From: an uncultured Bacteroidales bacterium
GTDB taxonomy: Bacteria; Bacteroidota; Bacteroidia; Bacteroidales; F082
Assembly: GCA_905234645.1 (NCBI GenBank)
Contig: CAJOIS010000006.1
Span: 1 to 64,000 of the forward strand
Length of the DNA: 64,000 nt
Direction: 5' to 3'
The translations under genes were made by a program, and so were the position numbers. The notes under the pieces were generated by a model. The model made no database searches and was not told the DNA's origin. It saw nothing but the letters and a program-made list of their open reading frames with translations. The stretch's first letter is position 1, and every line of letters starts with the position of its first letter. Of this stretch, positions 31,217 through 39,702 are shown one piece after another.

Positions 31217-33252
31217 TTCAATCCTTTCAGTTTGTTCTTTGCATCTTCATAGCCTTGGTCGGCGGCCTTTTGGTACCATTTTTTGGCTTCGCTGATGCTT
31301 TTTGTGACGCCTTTGCCGTATTCATACATAATTCCCAAATTATATTGAGCGTAAACCTCTCCCTGTTCAGCGGCTTTTCGATACCACTTCATGGCTTCCT
31401 TATAGTCTTTCGTAACACCATAGCCATTTTCGTACATATATCCCAAATGGCACTGAGCATTGGCATAGTTTTGATCTACAGCTTTACGGAACCATTTCAA
31501 AGCTTCGGCATAGTCTTTTTGGACTCCTTTGCCATCTCTATACATGATTCCCAGATTACACTGAGCGTTAACCTCTCCCTGTTCTGCGGCTTTTCGATAC
31601 CATTTAAAGGCTTCAGCATAGTCTTTGGTGACCCCATAGCCCATATCATACATTAATCCCAAATTACACTGACCACGAGCATATCCTTGCTCTGCAGCTT
31701 TTCGATACCATTTCAAAGCTTCAGTATAGTCTTTGGCGACACCATATCCCTTTCCATACATCACACCCATATTACATTGTGCGGAGGCGTTTCCCTGTTC
31801 GGCGGCTTTTCGATACCATTTCACAGCTTCCACATTATCTTTTGTAACACCTAGACCTTTGTTGTACATATATCCAAAATAGGCTTGCGCAGAACTATTC
31901 CCTTGTTCAGCAGCAGGTCGGAACCATTTGGCAGCTTCGGCGTAATCTTTCTTATTATAGGCTTCAAGACCTTTGGCATAATAATCCGTATTGGAAAGTG
32001 TTGCCGACACCTGTTTGCTTTCGCCTTGGGTGATGGTGACCTTTTCAATGTAGTCTGAATACCCCTCTTTGGTGATTTTAACTTCATGTTGGCCTATGAG
32101 GATCTCGTTGATGGATTTCGGGGTGGTGCCCACCTCTTGGCCGTCTATGAAGAGCTTGCAGAAGCTGGGCACGCTTTCCACTAGCAGTGAGCCGTAGATG
32201 GGTCGTGGCGCGGGCAGGGTGATGGTCTGTCCGGCCATGCTGGCGGTGATCTCCTGGGTGGTGAGGCTGGTCTCGTGGTTGGCCTGTTTGCATTCGATCT
32301 TATAGGTACCGCTGCCCAAGGGTCCACTCCAGGAGCGGAAGCCTTTCCGCTCGTTGTTCACCCAGATTTCTGCGTCTGAGTCCACCTTCAGGGTGACCTC
32401 GGCAAAGTCGGCACCCAGCGTGGGCGAAAGGCGGGTGGTCTCATTGTCGCGGACCATCACGGTCTCACTGTAGGGGTTGTACATCTCCTTGGCGATACGC
32501 ACCGTATGCTGGCCGCTCTTCAGGAGCTGACTCTTGCAGGGGGCTGTGCCGATGAGGGCGTTGTCGATGTAAACGCTGGCGCCGCGCAGGGTTCCGGCAC
32601 CTTCCACCTCGATCCAGCCGAAGTTGGGCTGCAGCTTCACGGTGACCACCTGGGTGTTGTCGGGGTCGTTGACGGTGATGTTACCGGCTTCGGGATGATA
32701 GTTGGGGGCCTGCACCCGCCATTGGTAGGTGCCGAAATTGACGTATTTCACGGCGCTGCCGTCGGCGGCCACGGTCCATATTTTGTCGTCCACCTCGAGG
32801 GTGGCGAACACTGGATCGATTATGAAGGCCAGGTACTGCTGATGCGGTTTGTTGCTGCCCGGCCGAGGAACGTATTCCGTCTCCAGCACCATCTCGTAAG
32901 TGCGTTCGGCCTCGATGTCGATGGGAAAGATATAGTCTCTCAGCTGTCCGAACTCTTGGTGTTTGATGGTGATCTTTCGCAATCCGCGCGGCACCCAGAC
33001 CCAGACCTCGCTCACTTGCTGTTGGGCGTCGACGATGCCCAGGGTGCCGCCTTCGAACACGAATCCCGTTTCGTTGGTGACCACCTTGATGAGTGCCGCC
33101 ACCTGTCCGTTTTGGTCGATGCGCTTGCCCTCGAGGCTGGAGGCGGTCCGGTCATACTCCAGCCACCGGAACGACTTCACTTTGAGGCTCTGGGCTTGGG
33201 TTGCCATCACCCAGAGCGACAATAATATGACTAAAAAGCTTTTTTTCATCAT
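31213..33252 (-). CDS. PEGA-Sel1 protein 3 (679 aa)
   Basis: Signal peptide (MMKKSFLVILLSLWVMATQA), family N-terminal domain (FRWLEYDRTASSLEGKR), four PEGA-type units (GWIEVEGAGTLRGASVYIDN; DSDAEIWVNNERKGFRSWSG; FCKLFIDGQEVGTTPKS) and about seven Sel1 repeats from ~430 to 675. The 5' half is more GC-rich and diverged, while the 3' Sel1 half is close to that of the gene at 29396-31216. This mosaic suggests recombination between paralogues at the PEGA/Sel1 junction. It lies 6 bases after the PEGA-barrel gene and overlaps the next gene by 4 bases. Confidence 0.85.
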   Translation of the reverse strand: MMKKSFLVILLSLWVMATQAQSLKVKSFRWLEYDRTASSLEGKRIDQNGQVAALIKVVTNETGFVFEGGTLGIVDAQQQVSEVWVWVPRGLRKITIKHQEFGQLRDYIFPIDIEAERTYEMVLETEYVPRPGSNKPHQQYLAFIIDPVFATLEVDDKIWTVAADGSAVKYVNFGTYQWRVQAPNYHPEAGNITVNDPDNTQVVTVKLQPNFGWIEVEGAGTLRGASVYIDNALIGTAPCKSQLLKSGQHTVRIAKEMYNPYSETVMVRDNETTRLSPTLGADFAEVTLKVDSDAEIWVNNERKGFRSWSGPLGSGTYKIECKQANHETSLTTQEITASMAGQTITLPAPRPIYGSLLVESVPSFCKLFIDGQEVGTTPKSINEILIGQHEVKITKEGYSDYIEKVTITQGESKQVSATLSNTDYYAKGLEAYNKKDYAEAAKWFRPAAEQGNSSAQAYFGYMYNKGLGVTKDNVEAVKWYRKAAEQGNASAQCNMGVMYGKGYGVAKDYTEALKWYRKAAEQGYARGQCNLGLMYDMGYGVTKDYAEAFKWYRKAAEQGEVNAQCNLGIMYRDGKGVQKDYAEALKWFRKAVDQNYANAQCHLGYMYENGYGVTKDYKEAMKWYRKAAEQGEVYAQYNLGIMYEYGKGVTKSISEAKKWYQKAADQGYEDAKNKLKGLK

Positions 33253-33258
33253 TCGTGA

Positions 33259-34527
33259 TTATTTTCTATGCTTGTAGCATCTGATATTGTAGCCGATACA
33301 TAAGGAAAGGCCGAGGTTGTTGTAACCATCAAGCTCTGATGTGGTTAAGTAGATTAAACCGACGCCAAAGTCGAAGTCTTTATAACTTGCACCAGCTACC
33401 AAGGTATGCCTGGTAAACAAAACGTCTAAAAGATCTATCGCCCCGAAGTGATAGTCAAACATGCCTGTCCAATTCGTATCGGAAGTGTACATCCTTAAGC
33501 CGAGTATGGCTCCGTACCCCCCATTGCCGTCAATTCCCACGCCAACGCCGGTTGAGATTTGCCAACGTGGGCTGAATTGGTAGCCTATCGTGCCGAACAA
33601 TCCGTTGTACAATTCCGGACGGATCACGAACCCTTTGCCTCTGGTAAACGTTGACTTGGGAGCGCTGGTTGGGGTTTCTTCGACATATTCGGCTTGCAAG
33701 ACAGGGGAAAGCGTAGTGGTTTCGCCGTCTCTTACGGTAACGGTTTCATTATAGGTGTAGTATCTGTTCTTCTCGACACGGATGCTATGCATACCACTTT
33801 TCAGTGGCTCGCTTTTGCAGGGTGCCTTACCGATTTGCTTGTTGTCGACAAATACGTTGGCGCCCAGCAGATTACCTGTTCCCGTAACCTCGATCCAACC
33901 GAAATTGGGGCGTAGTGTCACGGTGATGGTTTTGGCGTTGTCAGGGTCGTCGATGGTGACGCGTCCGGCATCTGGGTGATAGTTGGGGGCTTGTACTCGC
34001 CAAGAATACGTACCGAAGTCCACATATTTCATGGCGCTGCCCTCCGAATCCACTTTCCAGGTTTTGTCGTCCACTTCCAAGGAAGCGTCTTTGGGGTTGA
34101 GATGGAAGATGAGGTATTGCTTTTTCTCTTCTTTTACCACTTCCTCCACTTTGGTGAACGAAAGGATCATTTCGTAGGTTCGTTCCGCTCCAATCTCGAC
34201 GGGGAAAATGTAATTCCTCAGGACCCCATACACTGGGTGTTTGATGGTGATTTTTCGAGATGCCTTGGGAACCCACACCCAGACTTCGCCGTTTTCTTGT
34301 TTTGAGTCGACGATGCCTAGGGCGCCGCCTTCGAAGGTAAATCCTGTTTCCGTTGTGACTATTTTAATTAATGCGGCGACCTGTCCGTTTTGGTCGATGC
34401 GTTTACCCTCCAAGCTGGCTGCCGTCAAGTCGGTGGTAAGCGCCGTGAACGATTTCACTTCGATGTTTTGGGCGTGGACCGCGATGATTGTAAAAATAAG
34501 GAGTGTGAGTAAAGAAGATCTTTTCAT
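33259..34527 (-). CDS. PEGA protein with C-terminal barrel-like domain (422 aa)
   Basis: Signal peptide 1-19, the shared N-terminal domain, but only two PEGA-type units (ASLEVDDKTWKVDSEG and GWIEVTGTGNLLGANVFVDN). Residues ~290-422 form a Gly/Tyr-rich alternating-strand region (FGTIGYQFSPRWQISTGVGV, MYTSDTNWTGMFDYHFGA, NLGLSLCIGYNI) that looks like a small outer-membrane beta-barrel instead of Sel1 repeats. Such a protein could anchor in the outer membrane with the PEGA stack in the periplasm. It lies 15 bases downstream of the lamin-tail lipoprotein gene and 6 bases before the next PEGA-Sel1 gene. Confidence 0.8.
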   Translation of the reverse strand: MKRSSLLTLLIFTIIAVHAQNIEVKSFTALTTDLTAASLEGKRIDQNGQVAALIKIVTTETGFTFEGGALGIVDSKQENGEVWVWVPKASRKITIKHPVYGVLRNYIFPVEIGAERTYEMILSFTKVEEVVKEEKKQYLIFHLNPKDASLEVDDKTWKVDSEGSAMKYVDFGTYSWRVQAPNYHPDAGRVTIDDPDNAKTITVTLRPNFGWIEVTGTGNLLGANVFVDNKQIGKAPCKSEPLKSGMHSIRVEKNRYYTYNETVTVRDGETTTLSPVLQAEYVEETPTSAPKSTFTRGKGFVIRPELYNGLFGTIGYQFSPRWQISTGVGVGIDGNGGYGAILGLRMYTSDTNWTGMFDYHFGAIDLLDVLFTRHTLVAGASYKDFDFGVGLIYLTTSELDGYNNLGLSLCIGYNIRCYKHRK

Positions 34528-34542
34528 ATCATCAAAACTATT

Positions 34543-36381
34543 CTAGTTGCTTACTACAATGTTTTTCACTTCCCATGTGGGGTTGGTGGAAGTGGTGCTA
34601 GTATACTTAAAGGCGATGTTCACATGATTACCCACAAAATAGGTAAGGTTGCAAGTGGATGGAATTATAGCCCAATCCGTTCCCGAAGGCCATTGGTCAA
34701 GATGCGGATCATACCAAGTGGCTGTGGTGACATCGTCGTAATAGTCGGAGGAGACCAAGACACTCAGAAGACCTTGTGGATCAGCATAATTAACAGCCTG
34801 TTCAAAACTCAGAGTGGCTGAATTTACTTCCGTAAGATCAATGACGGGAGAAACCAGCCAACTTTCGGTTTCAAAGCTTTGCCCCACATAGCCGGTAGCT
34901 TTCATGAATTGATATTGGGGAGAATGTGCCCAAATATAGGCCAATTCATTAGGCATAATGACGTTTTGAATGGTAAAACTTCCTTGTCCTTCGGCAAAGG
35001 ATTCCGAGAAGATTATTGAGGGTGTGGGGGTAATGGTGCTTTCTTCGATGGTGATGCTTTGGATCTCAAGAGTGCCAGCTTCGGTGTTCGTGGATAGGTA
35101 TTTCACGGCGAAGGTGACCGTTTGCCCAACATAGTCGGTCAAAGCAATCTCAGCGGTCAGGAAATCGCTCCAATCGGTGCCCTCGCTCAAGGAGGAAGGC
35201 ACTTGCTCCCAGTTAGCAGTTTCTGGAGCATTGCCCCAGATATAATCTATCGATGCCCAGATGGTGACATCGTTATTGATGTCACCAAAGTAACGACCAA
35301 TATAGGCCATGGTCAGCTTGGCATTATTGACACCGGTAATAGCCACTGGAGAAGAGATCAGCCAGTCTTCGTTGGCTGTATAGTTTACTCCTGTCACATA
35401 ACCCGAAATCTTAGCGGTACTATATTCAATCATCCAGCTTTGGGCACCCATCACGTCATAGGTCATGTAAGTACCAAATTCAGTAGCAAACGACTGGCTA
35501 TACGGCAAGGTCTGTACTTCGCCTAATTTTGTAGAAAAATTCGCAACTAAGGTGCGCGCGCTCTCCACCACAAATGAAAAAGAAGAATTGGAGGAAACGA
35601 TATCACCATTTTCTGTCCAGTAACTGAACGAATAGCCATCATTGGCCGTGGCTGTCAGCGTACAATACTCTCCATTAAGGTAGGTACCGCCGCCTGTTAC
35701 GGTTCCTCCTTCGGTCGGAGAAGAAGAAACACTGATCAAATAAAATGGTGTGGGACTGCCATCAAGCCCAAGAACCCTGTTTTCGCCATCCACATTGACC
35801 GCTCCCGGAGTAGCATCGGCATAATACCAACGACCGTCTGCATTGCGGCTGTAAGAGGCTGGGGCTGCGTTGTTGGCATAACCGTAGGCCTCGCCGTTCA
35901 GCTCGATGTTGGTCAAATTGAAGTCGTCGACAGATTCACCTGTTGGACTATAGAGCTGGATGCGGATATTCTTTTTGGCGGAGAGACCGCTGTAAAAGAT
36001 AAGTGCCTCAGGGTAATCTTCGTGATCAAGAAGGACGTCTTCACTAAAAAGAAGGAGATAACCATGTGCTTCAATCGTAACCCCAGCCGTTCCTATCCAG
36101 TTTTGATTGTCATCTTTCGTAATACACACGCCTTCCATGTTAATGGCCTCGTTGCTGGTGTTATAGATCTCGATGAACTTATCGTTGCCGTTCAACTCAT
36201 TCAACCGCAACCTGGAATAGTCGTAATAAGTGGGCTCATCACCGCCACCCCCTCCGGAATTGCCTCCTCCTGATCCTGAGTTGAACACCTGCCCTACCGG
36301 AATCTCATGGTCTTTGTTACATGACAAAACAGCCACTAAAAGTGCTAAAACCGATATTAGTATATATTTCTTCGTTTTCAT
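34543..36381 (-). CDS. Lipoprotein with lamin-tail and choice-of-anchor-J-like domains
   Basis: A 612-residue lipoprotein (lipobox VLSC, Cys21) with a Gly/Ser linker (GSGGGNSGGGGGDEP). Residues ~55-195 form a lamin-tail domain (LRLNELNGNDKFIEIYNTSN, YLLLFSED, ADGRWYYADATPGAVN); ~215-285 an InlB-like repeat (PTEGGTVTGGGTYLNGEYC); and two jelly-roll domains of the DUF5017/choice-of-anchor-J type at ~290-450 and ~455-612 (SESFAEGQGSFTIQNV; SWLVSPVIDL). The Gly-rich spacer after the lipidated Cys is typical of proteins displayed on the outer surface in Bacteroidota. It is the only gene in the 43.6-27.1 kb operon without PEGA units, yet is tightly spaced (15 and 13 bases) with PEGA genes on both sides, so a shared role is likely. 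No enzymatic motif. Confidence 0.8.
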   Translation of the reverse strand: MKTKKYILISVLALLVAVLSCNKDHEIPVGQVFNSGSGGGNSGGGGGDEPTYYDYSRLRLNELNGNDKFIEIYNTSNEAINMEGVCITKDDNQNWIGTAGVTIEAHGYLLLFSEDVLLDHEDYPEALIFYSGLSAKKNIRIQLYSPTGESVDDFNLTNIELNGEAYGYANNAAPASYSRNADGRWYYADATPGAVNVDGENRVLGLDGSPTPFYLISVSSSPTEGGTVTGGGTYLNGEYCTLTATANDGYSFSYWTENGDIVSSNSSFSFVVESARTLVANFSTKLGEVQTLPYSQSFATEFGTYMTYDVMGAQSWMIEYSTAKISGYVTGVNYTANEDWLISSPVAITGVNNAKLTMAYIGRYFGDINNDVTIWASIDYIWGNAPETANWEQVPSSLSEGTDWSDFLTAEIALTDYVGQTVTFAVKYLSTNTEAGTLEIQSITIEESTITPTPSIIFSESFAEGQGSFTIQNVIMPNELAYIWAHSPQYQFMKATGYVGQSFETESWLVSPVIDLTEVNSATLSFEQAVNYADPQGLLSVLVSSDYYDDVTTATWYDPHLDQWPSGTDWAIIPSTCNLTYFVGNHVNIAFKYTSTTSTNPTWEVKNIVVSN

Positions 36382-36394
36382 AGTCTTTATTTCT

Positions 36395-37990
36395 TTAGAA
36401 AGATATACCTACGCCTATTTTGGCTTCGAGATACTTTGTATTGATGCTTTGTATGCCCAGGGAGAACACCATGGGACCGCCATGGATGATCACGCCGGCA
36501 TCCAAGCTATAGCCCCTGTAGGAGTCATCGGTGTTGTATACCCAGGCGCCGTTTTCGACGTCGTTGAGTTCCCAAAACACGCCCCGGTAGCCGTAACCGC
36601 CACCTAGATAGATATCCAAGGGATCCAACAGTTTGACAATCAGTCCCACCGAGCCTCCTATGCGCTCGGTGGCCTTATTGCCTGAATAGGAGTATTCTTC
36701 AGTCATCCCTTCGATGACTCCTTCCCCATCGCAGGTATTGGGGGCGACTATGTCGCTGAAGTTAGTGCCGAAGCTCAGGTACCATCCGAGTGCTTTTACT
36801 GATCCTACGGTTAGTCCGAACGAGGTTTGGGGCGCTAAGGCGTATGCGGCGTTGGCCAGGACAAAGTACGATCTCCTCCTATTGGTCGGCGTGGTTTTGG
36901 GCGTGACTGTGGTTGGATTTACCGTGGAAGTCGTGGGCTTGTTTTCTTTCTTTAAGGATGCGTTTACCTGGGCCCGTTCTCCCTTTTTGACGACTACGGT
37001 CTCATTGTGGGTGGTGTAACCGTCTTTCGTGAGGCGGATGCTGTGTTGGCCCACCAGGACTTCGTTGAACGATTTCGGGGTCTTGCCCATGTCCTTGCCG
37101 TCGAGGAAGATGGTGGCCATACCGGGGCTGCTCGCCACGTTCAGTGAGCCGTAGATGGGCTTGGGGGCTTGCAGGATGATGGTCTGTCCGTTCATCTCGA
37201 TGGTGATCTCCTTGGTGGTTCGGGAGGTCTCATAGCCTTCTTGCTTACACTCCATCAGGTAGGTGCCGTTGCCCAGCGGTCCGGTCCAAGTACGGAGGCC
37301 TTTCTTCTCGTTGTTCACCCAGATCTCGGCGTCGGCATCCACTTTAATGGTGATCTCGGCAAAATTGGGTTTCAGGTTCACGACGACCGTTTTGGTGTTC
37401 TCCGGGTCGTCCACTGTCACCTTGCCGGCTTCGGTGAGGTAGTCGGAGGCACGCACGCGGTAGTCGTAGGTGCCGAAGTCGACATATTTTGTGGCGAAGC
37501 CTTCGGCATCGACGCTCCACAGCTGGTCGTTGACCTCGAGGGTGGCGTTGGCCGGGGTGATCTGGAAGGACAGGAACTGCTGTCGTACCTCTTCTTTAAT
37601 GATGGTCTCCACCTTGGCGGTGGTGAGCACCATCTCGTAGGTGCGTTCGGCTTCGATCGTTTCGGGGAATATATAGTCGCGCAACACGCCGAGTTGTTGG
37701 TGCAGAATGGTGATCTTGCGCAGTCCGCGCGGCACCCACACCCAAATCTCGCCGTTACGCTGCTTGGTGTCGATGACACCCAGGGCACCCCCTTCGAAGG
37801 TGAAGCCCTTCTCGGTGGTCACCACCTTGATCAGGGCCGCCACCTGACCGTTTTGGTCGATGCGTTTCCCTTCCTTGCTCGACGCGGTGATATCCATCGG
37901 CAGAGCCCTGAACGACTTCACCGCGATGTTTTGGGCTGTCGCGCCGAGGGCCGACAGCAAAAGCAGAAGTATGGCTATTCTTTTCATCAT
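36395..37990 (-). CDS. PEGA protein with C-terminal barrel-like domain (531 aa)
   Basis: Signal peptide 1-20, shared N-terminal domain, then three PEGA-type units; the GWIEV-type second unit present in most paralogues is missing, and the first unit runs straight into NFAEITIKVDADAEIWVNNE. A Thr/Pro linker (~342-362, TTSTVNPTTVTPKTTPTNRR) leads to a strand-rich C-terminal region ~365-531 (YALAPQTSFGLTVGSVKAL, IYLGGGYGYRGVFWE, KIGVGISF ending in Phe, the usual last residue of outer-membrane barrels). Its start overlaps the stop of the upstream gene by 4 bases. Confidence 0.8.
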   Translation of the reverse strand: MMKRIAILLLLLSALGATAQNIAVKSFRALPMDITASSKEGKRIDQNGQVAALIKVVTTEKGFTFEGGALGVIDTKQRNGEIWVWVPRGLRKITILHQQLGVLRDYIFPETIEAERTYEMVLTTAKVETIIKEEVRQQFLSFQITPANATLEVNDQLWSVDAEGFATKYVDFGTYDYRVRASDYLTEAGKVTVDDPENTKTVVVNLKPNFAEITIKVDADAEIWVNNEKKGLRTWTGPLGNGTYLMECKQEGYETSRTTKEITIEMNGQTIILQAPKPIYGSLNVASSPGMATIFLDGKDMGKTPKSFNEVLVGQHSIRLTKDGYTTHNETVVVKKGERAQVNASLKKENKPTTSTVNPTTVTPKTTPTNRRRSYFVLANAAYALAPQTSFGLTVGSVKALGWYLSFGTNFSDIVAPNTCDGEGVIEGMTEEYSYSGNKATERIGGSVGLIVKLLDPLDIYLGGGYGYRGVFWELNDVENGAWVYNTDDSYRGYSLDAGVIIHGGPMVFSLGIQSINTKYLEAKIGVGISF

Positions 37991-39702
37991 TTCTGGTTTT
38001 TAAGATTATCCTTGGCCAATAAAGACTCACAAAAGCCATCCATCTTATCCATCAACGCTTCTTCAAGCATAGCAGCGATATCTGTCGAAACAGTTGGCTT
38101 ACTGGAACACACCACACTCGCAATTAACTTGGTAGTATGTGGGTCCAGAGCTTCAAGATGAACTTCCATAGAATACCGTGGCCCAATTCGTTTCATTGTA
38201 TAATTGAGTTCTATCAATACATCAGGTTTCAAAAAATGATTATTCTCACCTTTCTTTATTGCATCACTAAGGTTTTCTATAGGGAAACCTCTCTCAGCCA
38301 TTAAAGTGCTGAGCTTATCCATCGCCTTAACCATATCTGAATCGTTTTGCAAAGCCTTTTTGTAATCAGGTTCAGATTTCATGACATAACCGTTCTTAAA
38401 ACACCATGAATTGCTCGGCACAACCATTATAGACATGAGCCTTCTAATTAGTTCAATCTGCAACATTTTGCGCTCGCCTTTGGCGATGGTCACGGTCTCG
38501 GTGTAGTTGTTGTGGTTGTCCTTGGTCAACAGGAGGCTGTGCTCTCCGATGAGGATCTCGTTGATGATTTTGGGTGTCTGGCCCACCTCTTGGCCGTCGA
38601 TATAGATGGTGGCCATGGCGGGCTCGCTCTCTACCATTAATGAGCCATAGATGGGTTTCGGCGAGGCTAAGACGATGGTCTCACCGTCCATTTGGTTGGT
38701 GATTTCCTTCGTCGTCAGGGTGGATTCGTGGTTGGCGCGTTTGCATTCGATCTTGTATACACCCGTGGGGAGGTCGCCCGACCAGGAACGCATGCCTTTC
38801 CGTTCGTCGTTCACCCAAATCTCGGCGTCGGCATCCACCTGAAGTGTGACGTGGGCGAAGTCGGCGGTGAGGCTGGGGCTTACCTTGGTGGTCTCATTAT
38901 CGGAAACGGTCACCACGGTGATGAAGGGCTCATACAGCTCTTTGACAATTCGCACGTTGTGCTGTCCGCTTTTCAGTTGTCCGCTCTTGCAGGGCGCCCT
39001 GCCGATGATGGCGTTGTCGACATACACCGCAGCGCCTTGCAGCAGTCCGTCGCCCGATACTTCAATCCATCCAAAGTTAGGCATCAGGCTGATGGTCTTT
39101 TGAACGGTGTTGTGGGGATCGTTCACCGTCACCTTGCCTGCATCGGGATGGTAGTTGGGGGCTTGCACGCGGTAAGAATAAGTTCCGAAGTTCACGAATT
39201 TGCTGGCGCTGCCTGAGGGCGACAGGGTCCACATTTGGTCGTCCACCTCCAGGATGGCGTCGGGCGGATCGATCTGGAACATCAGGTATTGTTCATGGAT
39301 CTGTTCTTTCACAATGGTTTCCACAGTGCCCGTCACCAACTGCATCTCGTAGGTGCGTTCGGCTTCAATCTCCACAGGGAACATATAGTCGCGAAGCACG
39401 CCGAGCAGTGGGTGTTTGATGGTGATTTTCCGTAGTGATCGCGGCACCCATACCCACACTTCGCCTGTCTCTTGTCGGGTGTCGACGATGCCTAAAGAGC
39501 CGCCTTCAAAAACGAAGCCAGTCTCAGTTGTCACCACCTTGATCAAAGCCGCCACCTGCCCGTTTTGGTCGATGCGTTTCCCTTCCAGGCTCGATGCCGT
39601 CCTGTCGAACGGCAGGGCCCGGAACGACTTCACCGCGATGTTTTGGGCGGTAACGCCCAAGCCCCATGAGGCAAGTATTAGAAAGAAGACAATCCGTTTC
39701 AT
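37987..39702 (-). CDS. PEGA protein with DUF6175-like C-terminal domain (571 aa)
   Basis: Signal peptide 1-19, shared N-terminal domain and four PEGA-type units to ~residue 417, then a C-terminal domain unlike any other paralogue: MVVPSNSWCFKNGYVMK, DMVKAMDKLSTLMAERGFP, DVLIELNYTMKRIGPR, then a helical tail. This resembles a Bacteroidales family annotated as DUF6175, recalled from memory. The domain alternates strands and helices and may be a periplasmic nucleation or LpoB-like unit, but no function is established. It overlaps neighbours by 1 base upstream and 4 bases downstream, so it is part of the same operon. Confidence 0.8.
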   Translation of the reverse strand: MKRIVFFLILASWGLGVTAQNIAVKSFRALPFDRTASSLEGKRIDQNGQVAALIKVVTTETGFVFEGGSLGIVDTRQETGEVWVWVPRSLRKITIKHPLLGVLRDYMFPVEIEAERTYEMQLVTGTVETIVKEQIHEQYLMFQIDPPDAILEVDDQMWTLSPSGSASKFVNFGTYSYRVQAPNYHPDAGKVTVNDPHNTVQKTISLMPNFGWIEVSGDGLLQGAAVYVDNAIIGRAPCKSGQLKSGQHNVRIVKELYEPFITVVTVSDNETTKVSPSLTADFAHVTLQVDADAEIWVNDERKGMRSWSGDLPTGVYKIECKRANHESTLTTKEITNQMDGETIVLASPKPIYGSLMVESEPAMATIYIDGQEVGQTPKIINEILIGEHSLLLTKDNHNNYTETVTIAKGERKMLQIELIRRLMSIMVVPSNSWCFKNGYVMKSEPDYKKALQNDSDMVKAMDKLSTLMAERGFPIENLSDAIKKGENNHFLKPDVLIELNYTMKRIGPRYSMEVHLEALDPHTTKLIASVVCSSKPTVSTDIAAMLEEALMDKMDGFCESLLAKDNLKNQK

